This document shows positions 32,123-44,200 of a DNA stretch of 64,000 nucleotides, in pieces (positions within the stretch are counted from its first letter, which is position 1; every line of letters begins with the position of its first letter). Source of the stretch: Phymorhynchus buccinoides (Eukaryota; Mollusca; Gastropoda; Neogastropoda; Raphitomidae); NCBI GenBank assembly GCA_017654935.2, contig CM065684.1, positions 64,339,312 to 64,403,311 on the forward strand. The letters are read 5' to 3'. Under the pieces are notes generated by a model. That model searched no databases. It was given only the letters and a program-made list of their open reading frames with translations, and was not told the origin of the DNA. Both the position numbers and the translations under genes were made by a program.

Positions 32123-34070
32123 GTGGAAGACCTCGAGTTTGACGGACAGTCATTCTCCCAACGTGATACGGAAGCTGATTGCTTCCTCGACCGCCTCGGA
32201 CAGGACCTGACGGACACCGTTCCTAGCTACGGTGCCCGTACTCGTGAAACTGAATATCCCCACGCTCAAAGTGATTGGCATTTCCGTAGCCCGCGTAGGG
32301 AGAGATGTACGGATGCCCTCGATAATCACAGTTCCGTAGCCCACGTAGGGCAAGAGGTACGGACTCTCCCAATGATCAGCAGTCTCGTAGCCCGCGTAGG
32401 GCGTGAAGTACGGACTTGCATTATACCCAGCAGAGCCATTGTCCACGTAGGGCCTTGTCGAGGCAGACTCTTGAACCCGGAAATATCGATGACGGCTACG
32501 GCTACCCGTCACGGCCCGTGCGGCCTGTTCACGGACCAACTGTGTCCGTTGCCCATGCCGGCGGCACACGGCCACCCGTCTCCACCGTCACGGACACCCG
32601 TCACAGAGCGGCACCATCGGCGGCTGACCGGCCGATGCCTACTCTGGAGCCTGTTTCACGTCATCCTGGCCCGCGTCGTACGGATGCTTATCTGGCCTGA
32701 CACCCCTCGAAGCGTCATGAGTCATCCGTGGATGAAGAATTTGGGTCGGTGTCTCGTGAAGATTTGGATGACTTCGACTTAGCCGTCCATGACGAAGTAT
32801 TTCGCATCATGAGAACTGGGTTTCAGGGATCTCAGCGGTCCCCGTCGAGATCTGACCACGACGACGATCAATTCTCTCAGTCTGAGCGGAGCAGTGGTGT
32901 GACTGAACCCCCTGTGTATTCCGGCCCAATCCCTTCGACGGGCAATTATCAAGGCTATCTGCATATCCTTCAGCCCTACTGCAAGGACATCAAGCCGATG
33001 GTGCAGCTCGAATCAGCTCAGACAGCGGGACAGCCACAGTTTTTTGGCGAGCTGTAAGCGCAGAAGGAAGCTCGACTAGCGCTTCACACCTCTCCGTTCG
33101 TTCGGCAGGCACTTCGTAAGACTGACTCTATCCTGTGGTCTCAACCGCCACCATTGCCTGTGGATGACGACGACGTCTCTCCTCCCCCTCAGCCGGAACC
33201 TGTCCCGTCTCAACCCGGCGCCTTTGTGAAGAAGGACTTCTTCCCACCGTTTCAGCTTGCTAATTCCTTTGTGCCTGTGCCTACGCACTCGGATGTGTCC
33301 CCGCAGGAGCGTTCCTCCCTTAGTTATAGGCGCAGAATGAAGCAAACTTCAGTCTTCATGGGCCAGCCGGCCTTCAACAACTTGGTGAGATCCATGTACT
33401 CTATTCTTCGAGCCTCGTCGTTAGCCTCGTCAATGCTTCAGTCCCTGGCGCACATCGCCGGTTCAACGAACACTTCCTAACCTGAAGACTTTAGGCTGCG
33501 TGATGACGTCGACAAGCGTGCCTTGGGGGTTGCCTTGGCTTCACTCAACCAAGCTGTGAGCTCCATTTGTCTGTGGCCTCCTCTTCTAAGGTGCAACTAG
33601 TGGCCACGTTCAGGGACTCGGTCCTCAAGGACTGTAAAGTTCCTCTCTCCCTGCTGGATCGTTCGACCATTCGTTCTGGCCCCACTGATCCTCGCTCTAC
33701 TTTTCATCAGGCTTCCCTCAAGGACAACCTGGAGCGGATCAAGAAACGGAGACTGGATTGGGGCCAGGAACGCATCATGGAGTTGGCTACCAGGGCTGCC
33801 GGCCAGGGGTTTGCTTCCCCCCAAGCCAAGCGCGCGCGCATGGACTTCAGGCCTCCTCCTCTTGTCTCCACGAGAACCAGTTCGTCTCGAGGGCGTACCT
33901 TTCGCTACCCCAACTACCAGTCAGCGGGGCAGCGACAACGTCCCCCTTTCCAGCGTCGCCCTTTTTCCTCTAGCCGCCGTCCCCCGTTCTCGGGACGGGG
34001 TTCGGGCACCTCGGGTCCATCCCGATATGGCCGTACCCCGTTCCCAGTCTGGAAACAGCCTTTTCAGTAG
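32123..34070 (+). pseudogene. DIRS Gag-like ORF, broken
   Basis: Frames in this interval give an acidic, serine/proline-rich region (DEEFGSVSREDLDDFDLAV), a central part with YLHILQPYCKDIKPMVQLES, and an arginine/serine-rich C-terminus (SSSRGRTFRYPNYQ...) typical of DIRS first ORFs. In-frame stops or frameshifts occur near 32695, 33056, 33480 and 33597. The start is not certain. The role inferred from the family is RNA/nucleocapsid packaging. Confidence 0.6.
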
Positions 34071-34079
34071 TGCCCGCAC

Positions 34080-35764
34080 GACCTTTGGAGGACTCAGGCG
34101 CTTCGACCGGCTCAAGTGTGGGTTCCCTTCTGAAATGCCTTTCAGAATGGGAGCACTTGGTCGAAAGCCCTTGGGTCCTTCAGGTCATGCGGGTCGGCTT
34201 CAGGTTCCCCTTTTCCAGGGAACCCCCCTTGTCTGCCCCCGCAAGACCAGTCAAAATTCGAAGCGATCGACAGAGAAGTCACTGCGCTCTGTCAAAAGGG
34301 AGCCATTGTACAGATTGTGCCTACGGAACCGGGATTCTACTCTCGTCTGTTCGTGGTCCCCAAGAAAAGCGGAGAATTTCGCCCGGTCTTGGACTTGTCC
34401 CCCCTCAACAAGTTTTTTCGCACCGACAAGTTCAAAATGGAAACAGCGGCTTCAATCCGTCTCTCCATTCTCCCGAACGACTGGGCTACTTCCATCGACC
34501 TGAGGGACGCATATTTTCACGTGTGCATCCATCCTTCACGTCAGCGTTTCCTTCGCTTCGTCTGGAAACACAAGACTTATCAGTTTGTTGCCCTTCCGTT
34601 CGGCCTGTCCCCGGCCCCTTGGATTTTCTCAAGAATCACCAAGGAGCTCGTTCGTCTGGCCAGGTCCCGGGCTATTCGTCTTCACGTTTGCCTGGACGAT
34701 TGGTTGTTGCTAGCAGCTTCGCAAGCCCTGTGCCTCTCGCAACAGACACTCTTGTTCGTCTGTCCAAGACTCTGGGTTTTCGCATTCACGACGGAAAATC
34801 GTAGCTGACTCCGTCATCCTCCTTCAGCTACCTCGGCATGAAGTTCAATACAGAGCCGGTTTTCAAGTGCAACCGTCGGAAACTCGGGTCAAAGCCATCT
34901 TCGAGATTGTTTCGACGTTCAGACGTAAAAGACTTCGCTCTCTGCTCGTCAGCTTCTCCGTCTCCTGGGACTTATGGAATCGGTAGCGGATTTGCTTCCT
35001 CTCGCACGGATGCACAAACGGCCACTGCAACGACTGCTGTCGCAAAGGAAACTGTCTCAGCTGCCTCTCGAGCAACTAGTGTCTCTCGGCAGTTGGTTCC
35101 TCGAGTTGACGGAACAGTGGATGAATCTCGGGTGGCTCAACAGCTCGGTGCCTATCCGTCCCATACAACAGCAGCAATTTCTTCACACAGATGCCTCGAC
35201 GACGGGACTGGGGTGCCCATTTGGATCGAGTCGAAGTTTCGGGTCAGTGGAACTTCGGCAGAGAAGAAATTTCACATCAAACCTCTTGGAGATGGAGGCA
35301 GTAGCCAGGGCCCTGAAGTCTTTTGCAGTCCTTCTCTCCGGGAAATGGGTCACCGTCTGCGGAGACAATGCGACAGCTCTCTCATATCTTCGTCGCCAGG
35401 AAGGAACACGGTCTCCGGCTGCTTTCAAGTGAAAGCAGAAGAGATTCCCCTCTGGGCTCGATCAAGACAGATCGTGCTTTCAGTCGAATACGTTCCGGGA
35501 AAGTTGAACGTCCTAGCGGATCAGCTGAGCAGGAAAGGACAACTTCTCCCCACAGAATGGACCGTCGCTCACCGATCCCTCCTCCCACTGTGGCTCCTTT
35601 GGGGGAAACCTCACGTGGACCTTTTTGCCACAAAGTACAACTGCAGGCTTCCTCTCTATGTGTCACCTATGAGGGACCACCAGGCACTAGCGCGCAACGC
35701 TTTCTCAATCTCCTGGACAGGAATGTCAACTTATGCGTACCCTCCAACGTCGCTTCTCACCTAA
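34080..35764 (+). pseudogene. DIRS reverse transcriptase and RNase H, broken
   Basis: RT motifs appear in order in one frame at 34317-34808: VVPKKSGEFRPVLDLSPLN, SIDLRDAYFHV, ALPFGLSPAPWIFSR and the catalytic LDDW (around 34690-34704). A stop follows near 34806. In the next frame (34974-35432) RNase H motifs follow: HTDAS, NLLEMEAVARAL and GDNATALSYL. The frame then shifts again and ends with YVPGKLNVLADQLSR and DLFATKYN. Sequence style (LSPAPWIFSR, LDDW) is that of DIRS/Ngaro RTs. No methyltransferase domain was identified. Confidence 0.82.
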
Positions 35765-36004
35765 GTGCTGGAGATAATACTGCCGCGACAGGCCCCGCAT
35801 TGATTGTCATCGCCCCGTTCTGGGAAACAAGCCCATGGTTCCCAGAGCTCAAGAGCCTGTCTCACTTTCCAAGCATTCCGCTTCGTCTCACAAGAGACAC
35901 TCTGCTTCAGCCTCGCACCGGTGTAGGACACGCCAACCCCCAGCTGTTTCAGTTGACCGCATGGCTACTATGCGGACCGGACTGCGAGCATGACTCTTAC
36001 CAGA

Positions 36005-37045
36005 CAAGACTGTTGACCTAGTCCTTAAGGCTCGTAGACAGAGTACCAATAAGCTATATGACATTAGGTGGGCTTCTTGGTTTGGGTTTTGCACAGCCCA
36101 TGGCATTCCCCCCTTAGACCCTTCTGGTCCGCAGTTCACCCAGTTTTTAGCTCACCTGTATCAGGACTGCGGCTTATCCGCCCAAACTTTGAGTGGTTAC
36201 ATGTCTGCCGTTACTTATACCGTTGCTGTGGCAACTGGCAAGAAATATCCTGCTTTTTCTTCAGCCATTGAAGTCTCTCACCTCATTGATGCTGTTCGCA
36301 ATGTTTCTGTTTCGACCGGTGTTCGCCTCCCTCAGTGGGATGTTTTTCTGGTCCTCTAATTTTTTAGGGATAAATGTGAGCCCATGTCCTCTTTGTCCTT
36401 GAAGTTACTAACTTTCAAAACGGTTTTTTCTTCTCTCCCTGGCCACTGCTAGGCGGGTTAGCGGTGTTCATGCTCTTAGTGGTCTTGGTTCCGACGTTGA
36501 GTTCTATACTTCGGATCAGTCAGTCACTTTGTCCTTTCTGCCCGAGTTTAGGGCCAAGAATCAGCCTGCTCAGATTGCTTCTCCCTCGGTTACGGTTCAA
36601 AGTCTTCGCACTATTCTCGGCCCTGATGATTCTGATAGACTCCTGTGCCCTGTCAGAGCTCTTAAGTTTTTCCTTAAGAGGACCTCCCCCTTCCGGGGGC
36701 ACAAACGCCGTCTGTTCATTTCTTTGAACGAGAAGTACATGAGGGATATTTCTAAGTCAACCATTTCTAGGTGGTTAGTGAACGCTATTAAGCTAGCGTA
36801 TATAAATGCCGACAAGTCATTGCCCACTAATCCCCTGAGAGGCCATGAAATCCGAGCTATCAGCACATCCCTGGCTATGATTAAGGGAGTGGCGCTGTCC
36901 AGCGTTATGGAAGCTGCGTACTGGTAGTGACAGTCCACGTTTGCTAGCTTCTACCTTCACCATTTCTCCGCCAGAAGGCAGGACGACACCTTTGGCATCA
37001 GGAAGGTGGTGCTTGCGCAGACTCCTGTTTCTCTGGCCTAGCAGT
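36005..37045 (+). pseudogene. DIRS tyrosine recombinase, broken
   Basis: A core-binding part is recognisable in a shifted frame (about 36066-36350, AQTLSGYMSAVTYTVAVATG) and the catalytic part at 36529-36927 has the HEIRAI (H-x-x-R) box. A TAG and TGA directly after EAAYW cut the frame just before SFYLHHFS, which holds the expected nucleophilic tyrosine. Earlier stops lie around 36358 and 36449. The family role is recombination of circular cDNA into the genome. Confidence 0.8.
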
Positions 37046-37249
37046 AAACTTATGTTATTTTTTGTTCTGGTGTTGGTATGCATATGTATATGCTGTTTGG
37101 GGGTATGGATGTTTTGGTTGTCTAATTGCTATAATGTCCTCTCCCTTACAGGTTATCCCTGGCGTATCCTGTCAGGATTGTCTTGTGGGTATTGTTTTTT
37201 GTTTGTTGGAGTAAAGTTTCAACAATGTTTTCTTACCCACCTCCTCGCT

Positions 37250-37355
37250 GGGAATCAACTCATTCGTAGTGAAACGGTAACATGATAGAATAGATTGGAT
37301 GATTTTAGTTAATATAACTATCTATTCTATCTATATACTTACCGTTTCACTACGA
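37250..37355. repeat. DIRS internal complementary region
   Basis: The left part (ATTCGTAGTGAAACGGTAAC and ATGATAGAATAG) complements the outer end of the left terminal repeat. The right part (TTAGTTAATATAACTATCTA ... CTTACCGTTTCACTACGA) complements the outer end of the right one. Such a joint is used in DIRS elements to restore termini during circle formation. Confidence 0.78.
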
Positions 37356-37414
37356 TCAAAGGTTCCCACCCTCCTCCCTCCGACGAAAACATCATTGGGA
37401 AGGTTGGTCTAAAA

Positions 37415-37666
37415 AATTTATCATGATTTAAAGTTGCCTCCCCGGAAGTGACGTAGCGAGTAGGATCCACGGCAGCTTAGTGGTATTGGCTGTGTAGACC
37501 AAGGGAAGTAATTTAGTCTTGTAAAGACTAGACCAATGAACTTTTTGGTCTTTTCGGTAAACTTTTTGGCATTTTGCATTTCCAAATTGGAAAGAATAAC
37601 TCATTCGGAGTGAAACGGTAAGTTATATAGATAGAATAGATAGTTATATTAACTAAAATCATTCAT
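37415..37666 (-). repeat. DIRS right inverted terminal repeat
   Basis: Inverted partner of 31149-31356. The outer end extends past the shared part to AACTAAAATCATTCA, which is also represented in the internal complementary region. Confidence 0.82.
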
Positions 37667-37696
37667 TTATACATTGTAGTAACACAGAGTTAACAG

Positions 37697-37920
37697 ACGA
37701 CGAAAATGGTGTTTTACGTCCTCTTGGTCTGAATCAGACACATATGGGACATTTGTAAATACAAATATGGTGGGAACAATACTGGAGGCAATGCCCGGAG
37801 GCAGTACGAAACCAGTAAAGTCCCGATTTTTGCATTAATTACACGATAGGTGTAGCGGTTAACCACGCCTCGGGTAAATCTCATTGGCTATGGCACCTCT
37901 TACAAGTAATTGAAGAACAA
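37697..37920 (-). mobile_element. SINE-like element with 13 bp target duplication
   Basis: Flanked by ACAGAGTTAACAG at 37684-37696 and 37921-37933. The body contains GTTTTACGTCCTCTTGGTCT, GGAGGCAATGCCCGGAGGCA and GTAGCGGTTAACCACGCC. The same element is at 63553-63799 and partially at 1-130. Related left ends occur at 47943 and 54170. The minus orientation is inferred because GGACGTAAAAC plus a short tandem tail looks like the 3' end. It inserted just outside the DIRS element. Confidence 0.75.
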
Positions 37921-37933
37921 ACAGAGTTAACAG

Positions 37934-38200
37934 TTTTTGGACCAGGCCTTGTTTCACGGACTGCTTTTAAAGCTAGATCGGTAATGTAATGTAAACTCGT
38001 TTACTTTGTCTTTTTTTTCTTCTTTTTTGGGGGGGGGGTTGTTGGGGGGGGGGTTATGCCCCTTTTTAGTAACAATTTTTCCTCTGGACAATTATAATCT
38101 GGGCTGACAGGAGGTTCAGTAGTCTTCCGATGCAGACAGTTCATAATGTTTCCAGAAAATTGAATTCTTATGTGTAAGTAGAATGTTTATTTCTGAAATG
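37934..38200. other. Spacer with poly-T and poly-G runs
   Basis: Contains a CTTTTTTTTCTTC run followed by two G runs (38031-38055). No gene was seen. Confidence 0.5.
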
Positions 38201-38211
38201 CAATATGAGTG

Positions 38212-39385
38212 TTACACCCCCCCCAAACAAATGCAATTTGATGTTTACACCACCACCCCAAACAAATGCAATATGAGTGTTACACCACCACCCCAAACAA
38301 ATGCAATATGAGTGTTACACCACCACCCCAAACAAATGCAATATGAGTGTTTTACACCACCACCCCAAACAAATGCAATATGAGTGTTACACCACCACCC
38401 CAAACAAATGCAATATGAGTGTTACACCACCACCCCAAACAAATGCAATATGAGTGTTACACCACCACCCCAAACAAATGCAATATGATGTTTACACCAC
38501 CACCCCAAACAAATGCAATATGAGTGTTACACCACCACCCCAAACAAATGCAAAATGAGATGTTTTACACCACCCCCCCAAACAAATGCAAAATGATGTT
38601 TACCACCACCACCCCCAAACAAATGCAATATGAGTGTTTACACCACCACCCCAAACAAATGCAAAATGATGTTTACACCACAACCCCCCAAACAAATGCA
38701 ATATGATGTTTACACCACCACCCCAAACAAATGCAATTTGATGTTTACACCACCCCCCCAAACAAATGCAATATGAGTGTTACACCACCACCCCAAACAA
38801 ATGCAATTTGATGTTTACACCACCACCCCAAACAAATGCAATTTGATGTTTACACCCCCCCCCCCCCCCAAACAAATGCAATTTGATGTTTACACCACCA
38901 CCCCAAACAAATGCAATTTGATGTTTACACCCCCCCCCCCCCCCCAAACAAATGCAATATGATGTTTACACCCCCCCCCCAAACAAATGCAAATTTGATG
39001 TTTTACACCCCCCCCCCCCAAACAAATGCAATATGATGTTTACACCACCACCCCAAACAAATGCAATTTGATGTTTACACCCCCCCCCCCCCCCAAACAA
39101 ATGCAATATGATGTTTACACCACCACCCCAAACAAATGCAATTTGATGTTTACACCCCCCCCCCCCCCCCCCCCCCCCAAACAAATGCAATATGAGTTTA
39201 CACCACCACCCCAAACAAATGCAATTTGATGTTTACACCCCCCCCCCCCCCCCAAACAAATGCAATTTGGTGTTTACACCACCACCCCAAACAAATGCAA
39301 TTTGATTTTTACACCACCACCCCAAACAAATGCAATTTGATTTTTACACCACCACCCCAAACAAATGCAATTTGATTTGTTTGCT
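38212..39385. repeat. Minisatellite, 36 bp period, about 32 copies
   Basis: The unit is CAAACAAATGCAATTTGATG plus TTTACACCACCACCCC. Subtypes are AATATGAGTGTT, AATATGATGTTT and AATTTGATGTTT, and the CACCACCCC block is replaced by C-runs of 9 to 24 in many units. The left part is dominated by the GAGTGTT subtype and the right by the C-run subtype. The period is a multiple of three, but C-run length variation breaks any frame. Confidence 0.95.
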
Positions 39386-39723
39386 GCAAACATGGAACAG
39401 TAATTGTACAAGTTTACTTGCAGGAGTTTATGAAGAGGAGAAAGGTTCTCGGGTCTGAGGGTTTGACAGAGTGGGCGGTTGGAGAATGTCTGCAGAGCCA
39501 GCAAGAACACGATGCCGACTGTGGAGTGCTTGTCTTGATGGTAAGTTAGTGACCTAAGTCACCTTATGTAGTCATTAATGCACGATCAGTGATATAGTTA
39601 ACAGTGATATAGTTAACATATATACATGGGTGCAACTTTTGTTCCTTTCACAGTGACGTCCTTTTTGGGGTTTTGCTTCTTGAAAAGGACGTGTCTTTTC
39701 ATAATTTGACCAAACAAATCTGT
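39386..39723. other. Short unique spacer
   Basis: No gene recognised between the 36 bp array and the LTR element. It ends at the left target duplication GTGTA (39724-39728). Confidence 0.5.
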
Positions 39724-39728
39724 GTGTA

Positions 39729-41108
39729 TGTCACGACACGCTAAGGTCGGACGTAGAAAATAAAACAAAGCCCTACAAAAAAAAAACTAAACCCCAGGAA
39801 AAACCTACTGACTGCTCTCACTCATCCACAATACACAGGTACGTACAAACATATAACTTTTATTCACAAAAAAAACACATCAGCGCCAATACAAACTTAC
39901 ATGGCATCAAACATCAAAACCAATCAATCCCCCGCAATTATCAGTGTTGTTTCTACCCTATTCTTTCTTTTCTCCCCTTCCCTAATAGTCACAGTTTACA
40001 TTCACCACCCATATTCCCACAGTCATTCCTCACTTTCTACCTTGTCCCCGCTTCTCTTCTCCAAGCATCCTTGCCGACACTGAGGGCTATAACAAGAGTT
40101 TGTAGTTCTTCCGCCGACCCTATCGCCCGTGACAAACCTGTGCCGACGAAGATTCACCCCTCCCAGCTACCAACACAATTGCAGCCGACGCCCGCGAAAT
40201 GTCCTCGCTGATCCCCAAACGATGCTGGCGTTGTCGCACACAGACGCAGAATGCAGACAGGAGGCGCTGACAACACAAAGCGATCCCGCGACGGCGTTGA
40301 CGACGCAAACCCGTGGCACTGCGGGCGGAGAAACGATGAACCCGAGACAATGCAGGAACACCCACGGCTTCTCAGCTTCTTCGGTGACGCCGACCCCTCA
40401 ACACTGCAGCAACACGGAGAAAGCGCGAGTCGGTGGCTTGCGTCGAAGACTTCTCGGCTTCTTCAGTGTCGATGACCCCCGACACTGCATCATCATGGTG
40501 AGAGCGCGAATCGGTGGCTTCTCAAGGTCCAAAAGAGGGGGTGCCTTAGGTCCAGAACAAAACAGCTACAAAACACGTAGGCACACTTGTCAAACACAAG
40601 TCTGTAGGCCCACACACAGATACGAAGAACCACGCCTAACGCCCAAGCAAACTACTCTTCATGCGTTAGCTGACCTTGACCAAACCGATCAAAAACTTGA
40701 GAACGAGCTCAAACAACTCACTACTCCTAGCCTACCACAATCTGGCTACCACTAGGATCTGGTCTGACTTCTTCGGCAAATCGACAGAAAGTGATGAGCA
40801 TTTCTTTTCGCACAGGGGACTACATCTTGTGTAGAAACTACACACCCCTTGCTTGAAGCCAATCAACATAAACCAGACAATTTTCTAAATCTAAGACATC
40901 CCCTCATTGGATAACAAACATGCATACCCAGATTCATACACGCACTCACTCGACCTCTCATGAACTTTCTCATTAAAGCTAACTCCCAAAACACAAAATA
41001 CGAAAACAACCTGTCGTCTGCTATCGTGTATGATAACACAACAAGCCTACAAGCTGAAACGGGAGGCCTAGCCTAGAGCGGGTAACGCCAAACAAGCCGT
41101 TTGTGACA
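39729..41108 (-). repeat. 3' LTR (1380 bp)
   Basis: Plus-strand ends TGTCACGACACGCTAAGG and GCCGTTTGTGACA. Nearly identical to 45532-46911, with single substitutions visible near 39867, 39945, 39989, 40206, 40651, 40713, 40751 and 41060. It carries an uninterrupted plus-strand frame (40129-40755), antisense to the element, as does the other LTR. LTRs of this length are at the long end for Ty3/Gypsy. Confidence 0.95.
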
Positions 41109-41120
41109 CCCCCCCATCAC
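41109..41120 (-). other. Polypurine tract of the LTR element
   Basis: On the minus strand TGATGGGGGGG directly precedes the TGTCAC start of the 3' LTR. This is the expected position and composition for the plus-strand primer of an LTR retrotransposon. Confidence 0.75.
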
Positions 41121-41202
41121 AAGATTAAAGCGATCTACAGCTTTGATTTCAAAACTTTCTCGAAAGTTTTCCCCAAGACGCAAACGGCGAAACCAATTTC
41201 CG

Positions 41203-44200
41203 TTAGCAACACTTCACACAAACTACTTGAACCCTTACAGCCTTCCCTGCTTTCTGCTCCTTTGGGACTTTCTGTGTCTCCTCTCTGGTCACAAACTTTT
41301 TCAACAAGTTTGCATGGTAGATTTTGTCTTTTCCACGAACTCTGATCTTGTAGTCCACTTCGCCAGACCTGCTAAGCACTGGAAATGGTCCTTGCCACGC
41401 GAGTTCCAGTTTGTTGTTCTTGACGGGACGGAGTATCAGGACTTGCTCGCCAGGGACAAACTCTCGCCGCTTCGCCTTCAAATCAAAATGATGTTTGTAC
41501 TTCCTTGCAGCTTTGATGAGGTTTTGCTGAGCTATGGAACATGTCTCTGCAATGCGGTTCCTCAACTCTACCACATATTCAGCAGCTGTTCTGACATCTT
41601 GTCTCTCCGGGTGCATCCACAACTCCTTTAGCACCTGCATAGGTCCCCTGACGGTTCGACCGTAAAGCAGCTCGAAGGGTGAGAGCCCCGTGCTCTCCTG
41701 TGGTACTTCCCGGTATGCGAACAACAGAGCAGGAATCCACCTGTCCCACTCCTCTGGACGCTCTTGGGCTAACCGACGCAGCATCCGCTTCAATGTCCCG
41801 TTGAATCTTTCTACGAGCCCATTGCACTGGGCGTGGTATGGGGTAGTGCGAAGCCCTTTAATCGCAAGCAGACGGAAGATCTCTGTCATGGTTTGACTGG
41901 TGAACTGGGATCCTCGATCTGTCAACACCGACGAGGGGATCCCCGTACGAGTCCACATATTGAATGCAGCCTCAGCCACTGTCTCCGTGGTGATATCTTT
42001 CAGTGGCACCGCTTCCGGGTATCGAGTCGCAAAATCAACCATCACCAAGATGTATCTGTGTCTTCCTCGGGACATGGGCGCGATCGGTCCGATGATATCT
42101 ATCCCAACCTTTTCGAAAGGCCCCTGCGCAAGTGGCATCTTGTCCAGTGGAACCGGAGGTACTCTCCCTCTGTCGATAGTGCGCTGGCATTGGGGACATG
42201 ACCTACAGTATCGACTGACGTCCCCACAGACTCCCGGCCAGTAAAAATGTTCCATCACCCGATCTTTGGTTCTCTTGACGCCCTGGTGCCCAGACATGGG
42301 GATATCGTGGCCTAAAGTCAATACAGCTTGACGAAGCTCTTTTGGCACACAGATAGATGATTGGGTCTTGCCATCCCTCTTGAATTCCCGCAGTAGAATC
42401 CCATCCTTCTTCCTGTAAGATACCACCCCCCTTTTGGTAGTGTACACAGTTCCCCGACGACATGCTTCCCTAGCATTTCCCAATGCTTCATCCTCCTCTT
42501 GGTACTGGATCAATTTGTCACGAGATGTAGCCAGAATCTGATCCTTCACAGGTAAAGGAGGTGCCAACACTCTTTCTCTTTTGGCCTGGGCTCTGGTCTG
42601 CACCGCTGCCAATAACTCTGGAACAGCATACACTGGCACCCTTTCATCCTTACTGTTCCCTTTCCTCCTAGCGAAATTGCCTATGAGAAGGTTCTCAACG
42701 GGGCTTGCCATAACCAGCACCTCAATCTCTCCTCTGATAAAAGGGGTGTCGATGTACACACAAGCGACAGGCAGGTTGCTACGGCTGCGTGACTCTGCCA
42801 AAATCACAGGTACAGTTCTCCCGGTGTAGTCACCCGGCGACACAAGCTTTTCCGCCACGACAGTATAACCAGCGCCAGTGTCCCTAACTCCATTGACCTT
42901 GACACCATTCACCCACGCTGCGCAACGAGGGGAGTAAGGCTTGCTTGCACATGGAACGCACAAAGAAGGAGGTGTTTCCGGTTCCTCATCCAAGAGATGC
43001 TGGAGTCCGTCAGCTGCTACTGCCATAACCCTTGATCCTTCAGGGCAATCTCTCTGGACATGACCTAGCTTCCTGCACCGATAGCACACTACCGAACTAG
43101 AGTCGACGCCAGTCCTGGGTCCCCTCCTAATAGGTCCGCTCAGCTGAGCTGCTCCCTCAGACGCTTTGTGACCTGGAGTCTTTTTCGGCTGCTCTGATTC
43201 AAACTCTTCAAGTCTTGACCCTGACCCCTGATCGGCTGGTGAAAACTTCCCTTTCCGGTTAAACCTGGCCTCTCTTCCCATTCTGCGTGCCTCTGACACT
43301 AACGTGGCTTGTTGGGCTACAACTTCAGCTGTCCCTGGGTTGGCCTTGCGCACTTCTGTGACCAAGTCGGGCGTCAACGCCTCATACAGTTGTTCTTGCA
43401 AAATAAGGTCCCTCAAATCTTCTATCTTGGTCTCATTCTTTCCCGCGACCTTGCACCAAAGTGACAAATAGGACTTCAGCCGCTCTAACATCTGTTCGAA
43501 GGTCTCTGTAACTTCCTTCTTAATATTTCTAAATTTCCCCCTGTATGCCTCTGTGTCCAGTCGAAAATGTTTGAGAAGTGCTGCCTTGACTGTCGCGTAG
43601 TCAGTGAGGTCCGATGGCACCAGGCGCAGCACAGCCTCCCGGGCTTTCCCACGTAACAGGGCAATCAATCGCGTCGACCACGTTGTGTTTCTCCATCCAC
43701 ATAAGGTGGCTACTCTCTCGAAGTGGGAAACGTACTCATCCACATCGTCATGATCCCTAAGCGGGTCGAGTTGTACATTCTTTGTTTCCTCGAGTTCACA
43801 CCGGCGTTCACGAATCTGAAGCTCTTTCTTGACCCTTTCCTCCATACAGTCAACCTCACGGTCCCGCCTACAGCTCTCCACCTCTTTCAACCTCAATTCT
43901 TCCCCCACCATCCACTGACGCTGTCTAGCTTCTTCTCTCTTTAAAGAAAGTTCCTCCTCTCTTATCCTCCGCGTTATCTGAAGTTCTTGATCTCCATGCC
44001 TAGCCTCTTCCTGGTTTTTGACCGACTCAGTGACAAACTTTGCCAGACCCTCATTCGCTAAGCCCATTTTCACCCCAATCTCGGCAAAATGCTGATAAGG
44101 CATTTCCACAGGTGTATTCACGCGCGCAGGACTACCACTAGTACCAGTCCCCAATTGCTCCCTAACCCATTCCTCCATAACAGGCGTTACCGCAGGTGAA

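Larger units (their letters stand above)
31145..37666 (+). mobile_element. DIRS-like tyrosine-recombinase retrotransposon (decayed)
   Basis: The 6.5 kb element has inverted terminal repeats of about 210 bp (31149-31356 against 37415-37641), an internal complementary region (37250-37355), and remnants in the order Gag, RT, RNase H, tyrosine recombinase. It has no integrase and no long direct repeats, which defines the DIRS order. All coding regions carry stops and frameshifts, so it is inactive. No target duplication is expected for this class and none was seen. Confidence 0.85.

Noticed and set aside
32150..32575. Minus-strand 141-codon frame inside the DIRS element
   Set aside because: Shadow of the arginine/serine-rich Gag region on the plus strand.
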